In this document: positions 56,634 through 64,000 of the stretch, piece by piece
Layout of the letters: each line of letters begins with the position of its first letter
How positions within the stretch are numbered: the first letter of the stretch is position 1
Notes under the pieces: generated by a model
What the model was told of the DNA's origin: nothing
Databases searched by the model: none
What the model saw: only the letters and a program-made list of their open reading frames with translations
Made by a program: the position numbers and the translations under genes
NCBI GenBank assembly: GCA_040437565.1
Contig: JBDOQK010000016.1
Span: 248,001 to 312,000, forward strand
Length of the DNA stretch: 64,000 bases
Direction of reading: 5' to 3'
DNA from: Albugo candida
Taxonomy: Eukaryota > Oomycota > Peronosporomycetes > Albuginales

Positions 56634-59600
56634 TCGTTACAGCATGTACTTTCAATCCAACAGACCCTGGTCTCATTTGTGTCACGGGAGCAAACTTGAT
56701 AAGATTTTTTCGACTTACAGAAAGCACGTTTCGTCCTTTGCCAGGTATCGGGACTGAAACAAACAATTATACGTGCCACACTTGGGTCAAACAAGTCGAG
56801 CATTTCGTTGTAGCTGGTACAAGCTCTGGTGATCTCATACTTTTTACGAGTGGCGTCTTTAGCTGCAGTTTGAATGCATCGCCAAAGACACTGATGAAAA
56901 CTGAACCCGACGAGCCTCATATAGGAGTTTCTTCCCTCGTATCTGTACATAAAGGCATTCTATGCGGGCTCGATAATGGAACAGTGTTTATGTACAAAAT
57001 CAAAGATGGAGAAGATATAACGAGCAAACAAGAGCTTGAGAAAGGTGATCTCCTGGTCCCTCAGCGTCGCCTTCGAGTCGAGTCAAACCTCTGTCAGATC
57101 CGGACGATAGCTGTGCCACCTGTGGAAGATACTATCCTTGTGTCAACTTCGAGCGGCCAGCTATATACTTTTCCATATCGTATAAAAATTGACCCTTTCT
57201 TAGTGAAAACACGATCCCAAAGGAGAAAAGTCACGTTCGGCATCAAGACCGAGCTGATACCAGTCAATGCGAGCTCGCTTTTTGAAGACAATTTGGTGCA
57301 AACGGGGGATTATGAATCAGAAGTAACGGACGATGAAGTCGATTATTTGATCACACCTTTCCATAGTGCCCACGATTCAATGAATGCGTCTGGGTCGATC
57401 ACGGGGCTGGATGTCTGTGTCCGAAAGTCGATAATAGTGACTTGCGGCTATGATCGGACGGTGCGTTTATGGAATTATATTGATAAATCGTGTGAGATAG
57501 TTAAGACATTTGGTGAAGAAGCATATAGTGTTGCTCTGCATCCTTCTGGTCTCCATCTTGTCGTCGGATTTGCCGATAAATTACGTCTGATGACAATTCT
57601 TATGGACGACATTCGACCGTTTAGAGAGTTTGCTATCAAAGCCTGTCGCGAATGCCAGTTCGCGAACGGTGGACATTTGTTCGCAGCTGTGAATGGAAAC
57701 ACTATACAAGTATACAATTTCTTTTCCTGCGAGGTCGTGGCCAATCTTCGCGGTCATAATGGAAAAGTCCGATGTCTCTACTGGACTTTTGATGACGCGT
57801 ACTTGATCTCTGCTGGAATGGACGGAGCAGTGTATCAATGGGACTTTGAGGAATCCAAACGAGAAGCTGAATTTATACAGAAGGGAGTCCCGTATGTATC
57901 CGTTATTTGCAACCGTGAAAGAAGTGCTATTTACGCTGCTGGAAGTGATAAAATGCTCAAAGAAATCGAATTTCCATCGTCTCAGCTGCAACGGGAGTTT
58001 GGGTGTGGGAATACCTTGGGTCAAATCGTGGTCTCCAATTCCCAGCGAATGTTTTTCGCATCCACCGCAGATAGCGATAGGCCTGGAGCTGTTCGCGTGT
58101 ACGAATTCCCTCTAACAGGTGATTACTATGAGCTTCAATGCTCGAGTTTTCCCATTACGCGTCTACGCATCAGCTTCGACGATACTTTCTTATTTACAGC
58201 AAGCGAAGATGGAATTGTTGGTATTTTTGAAATTCGCGACAAAGAAGGCCGATCTCGCTCACGAGAAGCACAACAGTCCATGCAACTGGGTCTTAACAAC
58301 TGGACAACGAGTCAGTCTTCTGATGAGATTCTGGTCACAAGAAGCGATTTAGAAGATAAGACCTCTACAATAACTGAATTAAAGCATAAAGTCGACGAAT
58401 TGATACTTCAAAACGAGTATCAGTTGCGATTAAAGGACATGACATTTCACGAGCAATTAAAAGAATTAAATGAACGCTTTGCACAGGAAATTACCACCGA
58501 AAAAAACACGTTTGAACATTTCAGAGTCGAAAAGAACAATATGGAAATCGACTATGAAGAAAAAATCAAACAATTGGACGAACGACATTTTGAAGAGATA
58601 CAGGAAACTGAAGCTACTTACCAGCAAGAAATTATGAAAAAAGTAGAACAATATCAACATGTATTACAGGAGAAAGAGTATCAGCACCAACGGTGGAAGC
58701 AGGAACAGATGGGTCTGATCACTACGCATCAAAATTATGTGAAACAAGTGACAGAAGATTTGGAAGAGCGGCTCAGTGAAGATCGATTGCTTCGAGCGCA
58801 TATGGAGGATGAGAATAAGGCGATTGATCGTGAGTATCATGAATCGATGCAGCAGATGGAGTCGGATGTCGATGAGGAGATTGAGCACTTTAAGAACCGC
58901 TTCAGCGACGCCATTCAAGCCGAACGAGAGATGACATTGCGTTTCAAAGGCGAAAATGGGATTATGAAGAAAAAATTTAGCGCCCTGCAAAAAGAGATTG
59001 AAGAACAACGCGATCAAATAAAACAAATGTTGGAAAAAGAAAAGAAATTAAATGAAGACATCAAGACGATGGAACGAGAAATTCAAGGTTTGAGACGTGA
59101 GATCCGAACGCGAGATGAAGCGATTGGCGATAGAGAGAAACGAATTTACGAGCTCAAGAAAAAGAATCAGGAGCTCGAAAAATTCAAGTTCGTCCTGGAC
59201 TACAAGATCAAGGAGCTGAAGTTGCAGATTGAACCACGCGAGAATGTGATTTCAGGACTCAAAAATCAGATTGAAGAAATGGATTGCGAACTAGAATCAT
59301 TTCATAAAAGTAATACGCAGCTGGATGGTATGATAGGTGAACAGCGCAAACAAATTAACTTCATACAAGAAGAAATTATGAAGATTAGAAAAATCACAAA
59401 ACGTCAGGAGATTTGGTTGCAACGTTTCCATTTTGATTTGCATCAATGTATGCAGTACATTCAAAACCCATCACACTTGAACAAAGAGTTTGATTCGCTG
59501 TACAAAAAGTACGTTATCGAAAACGTATCCAGCAGCGATCTTGAAGTGAAAATCCAGCAAGAATACACTCGTCAAAAAGAATATTTAGAGAGAACGATGC

Positions 59601-59968
59601 AAACATTGCGTCAAACGTACGTGGAGGAAGTCATAACTCATGAAAATGATCATTCCAGGATTACTGTGCAGAATCTGAATTTGATCAAAGAAATCAATCA
59701 GTTACGTTCCGATTTGAGTAGTGCAAAGACACAATTACAGATGGAGAAATCCGCTGCGAGTGGCAGTCTACTTCTTCACAGACGGAGGCAAAAGGAACAA
59801 TTTGTGGGCAGAAGCAATACTCTCTTGAAGAATCCGCAGCTGATGATTACGGAGCAAAGCAATCGGATAATTGAGTTACGACGGGCCGTGCAAGCTATGG
59901 AAGGCAAGCTGGATGAGATACGGCACTCCGAAACGCTATTTCCGCCTATTCGAGGCGTCGAAGGGTAA
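55961..59968 (+). CDS. CFAP57: CFAP57/WDR65-like flagellar WD40 and coiled-coil protein
   Basis: Single-exon ORF of 1,335 aa. Residues 1 to about 780 form WD40 repeats (blocks such as VLYCWDLSKGKLMASI, TCGYDRTVRLWNYI, LISAGMDGAVYQWDFEE, TASEDGIVGIFEIRD); about 800-1300 is an unbroken coiled coil; the end is PIRGVEG. Length, order and the start 'lfGLkaDV…YLDdQ…Y.aGh…iYslDeKrQrFlPGtEg' all match CFAP57. The start may be the Met at 56030, which is closer to the family N-terminus; 55961 would add 23 residues. CFAP57 is part of the ciliary axoneme and affects inner dynein arms. Its presence means the organism makes flagellated zoospores. A truncated upstream copy is an assembly artefact. Confidence 0.88.
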   Translation: MKNPNYIYRQSCNGCAISCPPYVMATVTLTHRYLFGLKADVNKSVLYLDDQNIAYVAGHVIVIYSLDEKRQRFLPGTEGTLGITAIAASSGGRNLAVAERNDRAVISIFDIKALKRRKVLSNAEAQTRIYVAVEFSSDNQLLLAQGGDPDWVLYCWDLSKGKLMASITSPLSLGNIINAPQPSPLVANSTSHLSPSLQYRSRGSSVSFGIDPSSSGSGSLISTAIVTACTFNPTDPGLICVTGANLIRFFRLTESTFRPLPGIGTETNNYTCHTWVKQVEHFVVAGTSSGDLILFTSGVFSCSLNASPKTLMKTEPDEPHIGVSSLVSVHKGILCGLDNGTVFMYKIKDGEDITSKQELEKGDLLVPQRRLRVESNLCQIRTIAVPPVEDTILVSTSSGQLYTFPYRIKIDPFLVKTRSQRRKVTFGIKTELIPVNASSLFEDNLVQTGDYESEVTDDEVDYLITPFHSAHDSMNASGSITGLDVCVRKSIIVTCGYDRTVRLWNYIDKSCEIVKTFGEEAYSVALHPSGLHLVVGFADKLRLMTILMDDIRPFREFAIKACRECQFANGGHLFAAVNGNTIQVYNFFSCEVVANLRGHNGKVRCLYWTFDDAYLISAGMDGAVYQWDFEESKREAEFIQKGVPYVSVICNRERSAIYAAGSDKMLKEIEFPSSQLQREFGCGNTLGQIVVSNSQRMFFASTADSDRPGAVRVYEFPLTGDYYELQCSSFPITRLRISFDDTFLFTASEDGIVGIFEIRDKEGRSRSREAQQSMQLGLNNWTTSQSSDEILVTRSDLEDKTSTITELKHKVDELILQNEYQLRLKDMTFHEQLKELNERFAQEITTEKNTFEHFRVEKNNMEIDYEEKIKQLDERHFEEIQETEATYQQEIMKKVEQYQHVLQEKEYQHQRWKQEQMGLITTHQNYVKQVTEDLEERLSEDRLLRAHMEDENKAIDREYHESMQQMESDVDEEIEHFKNRFSDAIQAEREMTLRFKGENGIMKKKFSALQKEIEEQRDQIKQMLEKEKKLNEDIKTMEREIQGLRREIRTRDEAIGDREKRIYELKKKNQELEKFKFVLDYKIKELKLQIEPRENVISGLKNQIEEMDCELESFHKSNTQLDGMIGEQRKQINFIQEEIMKIRKITKRQEIWLQRFHFDLHQCMQYIQNPSHLNKEFDSLYKKYVIENVSSSDLEVKIQQEYTRQKEYLERTMQTLRQTYVEEVITHENDHSRITVQNLNLIKEINQLRSDLSSAKTQLQMEKSAASGSLLLHRRRQKEQFVGRSNTLLKNPQLMITEQSNRIIELRRAVQAMEGKLDEIRHSETLFPPIRGVEG

Positions 59969-60911
59969 GAATGACGAGGTACATTGCGAGTCTAATCAAG
60001 CACGGCCAAGTATGCCATTCCAACCAGCCTAGCTGCAAAGCAAAATAGCTCCGGACCGCAAAGTGCATCCGTATGGAAAGCGTGCAATAAAGGTTCGTTG
60101 CGGTAACAACGAAAATCGCAGCAGATTGCACTGTATGGCGCAGTAATTAGTACCGTGCATATGAATGGGTGAAAACGAACAATCTCAATTAGAAAAGAAG
60201 TGTGCGTAATTTTGTTTGCTGGTCTACGAATAGTTTTCTCGAGAGTGGAATTGTCATACTGTGCTTGGGTATCGAAGCAGATGCCACCACGGTAAGATTT
60301 CCGTCACGGAAAGAATTCTTTCGACTTTGTGACTGTAATGTGAGTAACACTTGTGCGGTCGAGTGAACTTCAACCCTAGTATGGTCGTCCGACCTAACCA
60401 CGTGTTCTATAACCATTGTTCAAGTCTACCTAAACACATAAACTTATATCTCCTTTCCACGTTGTTGGGGAGATAGCCTTTCCAATCATCTGGCAGCATG
60501 CTATCCGCTTCCCATTACAACGCTTCTTCATCTGAAATTGAGAGTCAGTGTGATCCATTTCTATTTTCAAATGTGACATGGAAAAGGGGTGTAAAAGCAT
60601 ACTACACGTAATTGCACGAAGTGACAAGGGTACTCCAACACTTCATAATATCATAATCGTTTCTTTGCAACACTTGACAATTTCTTATCGACTCAACCTG
60701 TAATTTATCGAGTTAAAAGTTGTATACTGATCCCACGTATTCTCTTCGCAAGAACTCCGGCATAGGCAGATCAACTCGCAGAGTGAATTCAAGTACTGGA
60801 CCACATCGATTCCTTACTTTTTCTCCCACGCTTTTTTACAACGTTGCGAGATATCATAATATTTCAGCTACTTGACTTTATCACGTCGATCTTCCTAATT
60901 AGAATTTTGCA
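59969..60911. other. Intergenic region, 0.9 kb
   Basis: Contains the 3' flank of CFAP57 and the promoter of the mucin-like gene. The ORFs on the minus strand are shorter than 76 aa and show no motif. Confidence 0.4.
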
Positions 60912-62174
60912 ATGCGCTTTCGGCCGTATCACGTTTTAATCGCTGTATGGGCACTAAGTCTTCATGACCAAACCGGTGCGCAGCTCGATAGTCCAACCGA
61001 GTCTATGCTTGATTCGCCAGCACCCTCAACACCGGCTGCCACAACGACTTCACCCGCACCATCCATCTCGCCGGCATCTACAACGCATTCACCGAGAACG
61101 ACGACACCGCCACCATCAACCACACAACCGAGTCTATCTGACTTGCCCTCACCGCCTCCACCCTCACCACGTGAAACAGTTCCAGAACCGCCTGAAACAA
61201 GAAACCCTTCACCAGCTAGCCCAATCGATGAGCCAAGCGTACCTCAACCGGAGACCCCCACACGTTCACCGATTGCGAATTCTCCACCTGCGCCAAAGCC
61301 GAGGGAAAAACCACCAGGGGATACGAATGATCCTGCACATTCTGCCAAACAGGACGAAAAGACAAAACCGCCTGAGAAAGCGCTTACTCCTCCGGCAGTA
61401 CCTCCGTCAACTCCTCCACCTCCTAGTTCACCAAACACAGCTCCAAAAAAGTCGACGGATGCATCACCACAGCAACCGGCACGGGAGAATAACGATAAAG
61501 ATCAAAACACCGCAAGCTCCACAAACTCCAAATCAAAGTCAAAAAGCTCGCTTCCTTCGTGGCTTGTTCCTACAATTATTGGAGCTGTGGTCGTCGCAGT
61601 TGCAATATTTGTTCTCGTTGGTATACGCAATAACCGAAACAAATATGAAGATGATAACCATGATGAGTCCACCGACCCGACAAATGATAATTTCATTGCT
61701 CCCGGCACACAGACACTTGTTCCAAAACGTGGCGGATCTTCAGTTAGAGGCAGTATGGTACCTCAGAACTCAATCTACAATTCTTCAGCGCAATTGCCAG
61801 GACCGCCTGGTGCCCGTGGAACGTATCATGGCTCTCAAACGACGGCAGGATATCAAGCATCACAGGCTTACAGTAAGCCACACTATCCGGGGCCCGGTGG
61901 ACAATTTGCCGGAACTTCTCCTCCTGGTGGACCGCATTACGAGAGGCTTTCTCGGAACTCGGTGGGTGGGTATGGAAGAGGTCAATCCTACCATCAGGTC
62001 GGGTATGACGCAGCTCCTGCTCAAACTCAATATCGAGAGCCCGCACCAAGGCAATTCAACACACCTTCAGCACATCCGAATGATCAAGCATTACGTGCGC
62101 CTGGGCAAGCTCCTCCCGGTGCGTATGCAAATCAGAATCCACAAAATACAGCTGCTATTGGCGTGACTTTATGA
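60912..62174 (+). CDS. Mucin-like single-pass membrane protein
   Basis: Intronless 420-aa ORF. Residues 1-23 (MRFRPYHVLIAVWALSLHDQ…) are a signal peptide; the following 190 residues are almost entirely Pro, Thr, Ser and Ala and should be heavily O-glycosylated; one transmembrane segment lies at about 215-240 (WLVPTIIGAVVVAVAIFVLV); a basic/acidic stop-transfer region (RNNRNKYEDD) and a Gly/Pro/Tyr/Gln-rich tail follow. Type I topology, with the tail in the cytoplasm, is the natural reading. It is probably a cell-surface protein of hyphae or zoospores. No catalytic domain is seen and function is unknown. Another open frame in the same stretch is a by-product of the Pro-rich repeats. Confidence 0.72.
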   Translation: MRFRPYHVLIAVWALSLHDQTGAQLDSPTESMLDSPAPSTPAATTTSPAPSISPASTTHSPRTTTPPPSTTQPSLSDLPSPPPPSPRETVPEPPETRNPSPASPIDEPSVPQPETPTRSPIANSPPAPKPREKPPGDTNDPAHSAKQDEKTKPPEKALTPPAVPPSTPPPPSSPNTAPKKSTDASPQQPARENNDKDQNTASSTNSKSKSKSSLPSWLVPTIIGAVVVAVAIFVLVGIRNNRNKYEDDNHDESTDPTNDNFIAPGTQTLVPKRGGSSVRGSMVPQNSIYNSSAQLPGPPGARGTYHGSQTTAGYQASQAYSKPHYPGPGGQFAGTSPPGGPHYERLSRNSVGGYGRGQSYHQVGYDAAPAQTQYREPAPRQFNTPSAHPNDQALRAPGQAPPGAYANQNPQNTAAIGVTL

Positions 62175-62407
62175 TGATGGAAGTATTGTTGTAATTTAAC
62201 AGATTTTGAAGCTTTCGCATTGAATGATAAAGACATACCGAAATTGCATCTGTATTTCATAAAAATAAACAGTTTTCTTGCACAACAAGCTCGTTGACAT
62301 ATCACGTTCTTTTCTCGGTCACAAAGTCACGAAGCGCCTGGTCATGATTTCGATTAAAAGAAGCTTTCCCAATCGCTTGAGCTTGCACTGGATGTCGGCC
62401 TAGCAAA

Positions 62408-63159
62408 ATGATAAAGTTAAATTGTGATGTAAGCCTGCGTCATAATTTGTATCCGTACGCAAATGTGTTGGCCTGAGCTCCGCAAGATTCGATAGATGCC
62501 GTATTTTTGTTGGGAGAACTTGCTTCCATCCAATTTCCGTTATTGAAATCCGTTGTTTCAGCGTCTGTATGCTCATTTTTCTTTTTCGAATTGATTTTGA
62601 TTTTGATTTTTTCTCCATCTTTGAGCGAGTAATCCTTGGAGACATTAAGACCCGCGCGTTCTTTTTCGGCTGCGTTTTTTTCCCGTTGAAGTTCCCTAGC
62701 ATTTGTGTCAGAATTCTTGCGACTAATGTATGGNNNNNNNNNNNNNNNNNNNNNNNNNNNNNNNNNNNNNNNNNNNNNNNNNNNNNNNNNNNNNNNNNNN
62801 NNNNNNNNNNNNNNNNNNNNNNNNNNNNNNNNNATAATAAAGTTAAAATGTGATGTAAGCCTGCGTCATAATTTGTATCTGTACGCAAATGTGTTGGCCT
62901 GAGCTCCGCAAGATTCGATGGATGCCGTATTTTTGTTGGGAGAACTTGCTTCCATCCAATTTCCGTTGTTGAAATCCGTTGTTTCAGCGTCTGTGTGCTC
63001 ATTTTTCTTTTTCGAATTGATTTTGATTTTGATTTTTTCTCCATCTTTGAGCGAGTAATCCTTGGTGACATTAAGACCCGCGCGTTCTTTATCGGCTGCG
63101 TTTTTTTCCCGTTGAAGTTCCCTAGCATTTGTGTCAGAATTATTGCGACTAGTGTATGG
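62408..63159. repeat. Gap-flanking repeat, about 326 bp, with about 3% differences
   Basis: 62408-62733 and 62834-63159 flank 100 Ns. Unlike the other gap repeats, the copies differ at roughly ten positions (for example GGAGACATT versus GGTGACATT, TTTTTCGG versus TTTATCGG, GACTAATG versus GACTAGTG). They are either two alleles scaffolded in series or a real recent tandem duplication of the NECAP 3' region. Confidence 0.8.
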
Positions 63160-63706
63160 ATCCATACTTTTGATGATCGTCAAGCGCCACATTGAAGTCA
63201 AACGCATCGCTTCGGTTCTCAAATGCAATACCGATGAATGCGTGACGACCTGGAAATGAACCATAGGTGATACGCTCGTTGTAAATATGAAGGTTTTCTA
63301 CCAGAATTCTGGTCGACAACTCGAAGTACAAAGTACCGACTGCTATCGACGACTGTAGTCAAATGAAGATGAGTCCTGCAACGCTCTTTGTCACATAAGC
63401 GCAAACCTTTCTGTACTGCAGTTGGTCCGTTTCGTTTCATCGGACATGCAGCAAATAAAGATCCGTTACTGCTATCACGGAGCTCGATCATGAGGTCCTC
63501 ATCACATGAAAAGATGGTCAAACGCCCTGTCCAAACTGGTTCTTTCGGCCAGGAATCGGCTCGATGTCCGGCCGCGGAGACTTGAGGTGGAATCTTGAAC
63601 ACAAAGCATTGATTTATCACAGCAAGTATTCTTTTCACACCTTTTAGAGATATAAGTGATAGACAGACACATTTGAGAAAGCATTTTTCGTACCAATTTC
63701 GGCCAT
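62866..63706 (-). CDS. NECAP: NECAP-like endocytic adaptor-associated protein
   Basis: Minus strand: exon 1 63706-63694 (MAEI+G), exon 2 63640-63407, exon 3 63352-63302, exon 4 from 63249. The PHear domain is clear: [54 protein letters not shown] and [24 protein letters not shown], matching NECAP1/2 (rasnWk…pdWtGrlri, vtDSSRYFViri, FiGigF.dRgdAFDFNv). Then the frame breaks and continues as a Lys/Glu-rich stretch with [15 protein letters not shown], the family's 'l.l.l.eGqtIki.i' strand. NECAP works with AP-2 in clathrin coats. The frame break at 63149-63167 needs an explanation. The 3' part is present in two differing copies. Confidence 0.78.
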
Positions 63707-64000
63707 TTTGTCGGAGCTCGCGGCGCTTCAAGGTCGACCTCTAATATAACATATCCTGTGTGTCATTGTACATCTAATGGCAATCTAGCGATAACGTCTN
63801 NNNNNNNNNNNNNNNNNNNNNNNNNNNNNNNNNNNNNNNNNNNNNNNNNNNNNNNNNNNNNNNNNNNNNNNNNNNNNNNNNNNNNNNNNNNNNNNNNNNT
63901 CTAATGGCAATCTAGCGATAACGTCTTGCAGGAACTAATGTTTGGGGCTCACTTTCGCCGATTCTTGAATCATCCCACAGGACCTAGAACAACTCACTTT
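63707..64000. other. NECAP upstream region with a gap and 27-bp flanking repeat
   Basis: Ns at 63800-63899. The bases TCTAATGGCAATCTAGCGAT… (27 bp) occur at 63773-63799 and again at 63900-63926, a short contig-end overlap. The last 70 bp are too short to assign. Confidence 0.7.

Noticed and set aside
60964-62166. 400-aa ORF in another frame of the mucin-like gene
   Set aside because: Long open frames in alternative phases are expected in Pro/Thr/Ser-repeat DNA; the His/Arg-rich translation has no signal peptide or domain.
1-64000. CRISPR arrays, bacterial operons, rRNA genes
   Set aside because: No spaced short repeats, no ribosome-binding-site pattern and no rRNA-like sequence were seen; the DNA is eukaryotic.

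Overview
The window looks like nuclear DNA of an oomycete, most likely an Albugo-type white-rust pathogen; the species is an inference. The genes are eukaryotic, closely packed and cut by very short GT-AG introns (about 50-75 nt). The gene set combines a flagellar protein (CFAP57) with START-FYVE-WW and ankyrin-PDZ signalling proteins, an architecture style familiar from oomycetes.

Layout. 0.16-6.5 kb: flavin reductase-like gene, exportin-5, and a protein with repeated endosulfine motifs. 8.0-16.7 kb: a JmjC protein with a 4CXXC_R1 zinc finger, an LRRC57-like protein, a head-to-head LYR-protein/TAF7 pair, ATPase inhibitor IF1 and a coiled-coil protein. 17.0-28.2 kb: START-FYVE-WW protein, ankyrin-PDZ protein, DDX27 helicase and two unrecognised proteins. 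28.8-31.6 kb: mitochondrial intermediate peptidase and a small ORF. 32.4-48.7 kb: a retroelement nest with a split Ty1/copia element and a head-to-tail series of one LINE family, ending at a tRNA-Arg(CCG) gene. 48.9-52.0 kb: an ATG1-type kinase carrying two C-terminal claw (FIP200/ATG11-like) domains. 55.1-63.7 kb: CFAP57, a mucin-like membrane protein and NECAP.

Three points stand out. (1) The ATG1 kinase and the claw domains that in other eukaryotes sit in the scaffold protein ATG11/FIP200 appear fused in one polypeptide. (2) The LINEs are separated by 15-16 bp copies of the 5' end of the tRNA-Arg gene, so they seem to insert repeatedly at that tRNA. (3) One inversion of about 7.6 kb (near 37,385-44,970) explains both the split copia element and a split LINE.

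Assembly caution: the window has fifteen 100-N gaps. Seven are flanked by apparently exact direct repeats of 27-764 bp, and one by a repeat of about 326 bp that differs at roughly 3% of sites. Most look like unmerged overlapping contig ends, so several genes appear partly duplicated although only one copy probably exists. Exon structures below were inferred by hand from splice signals and family conservation.
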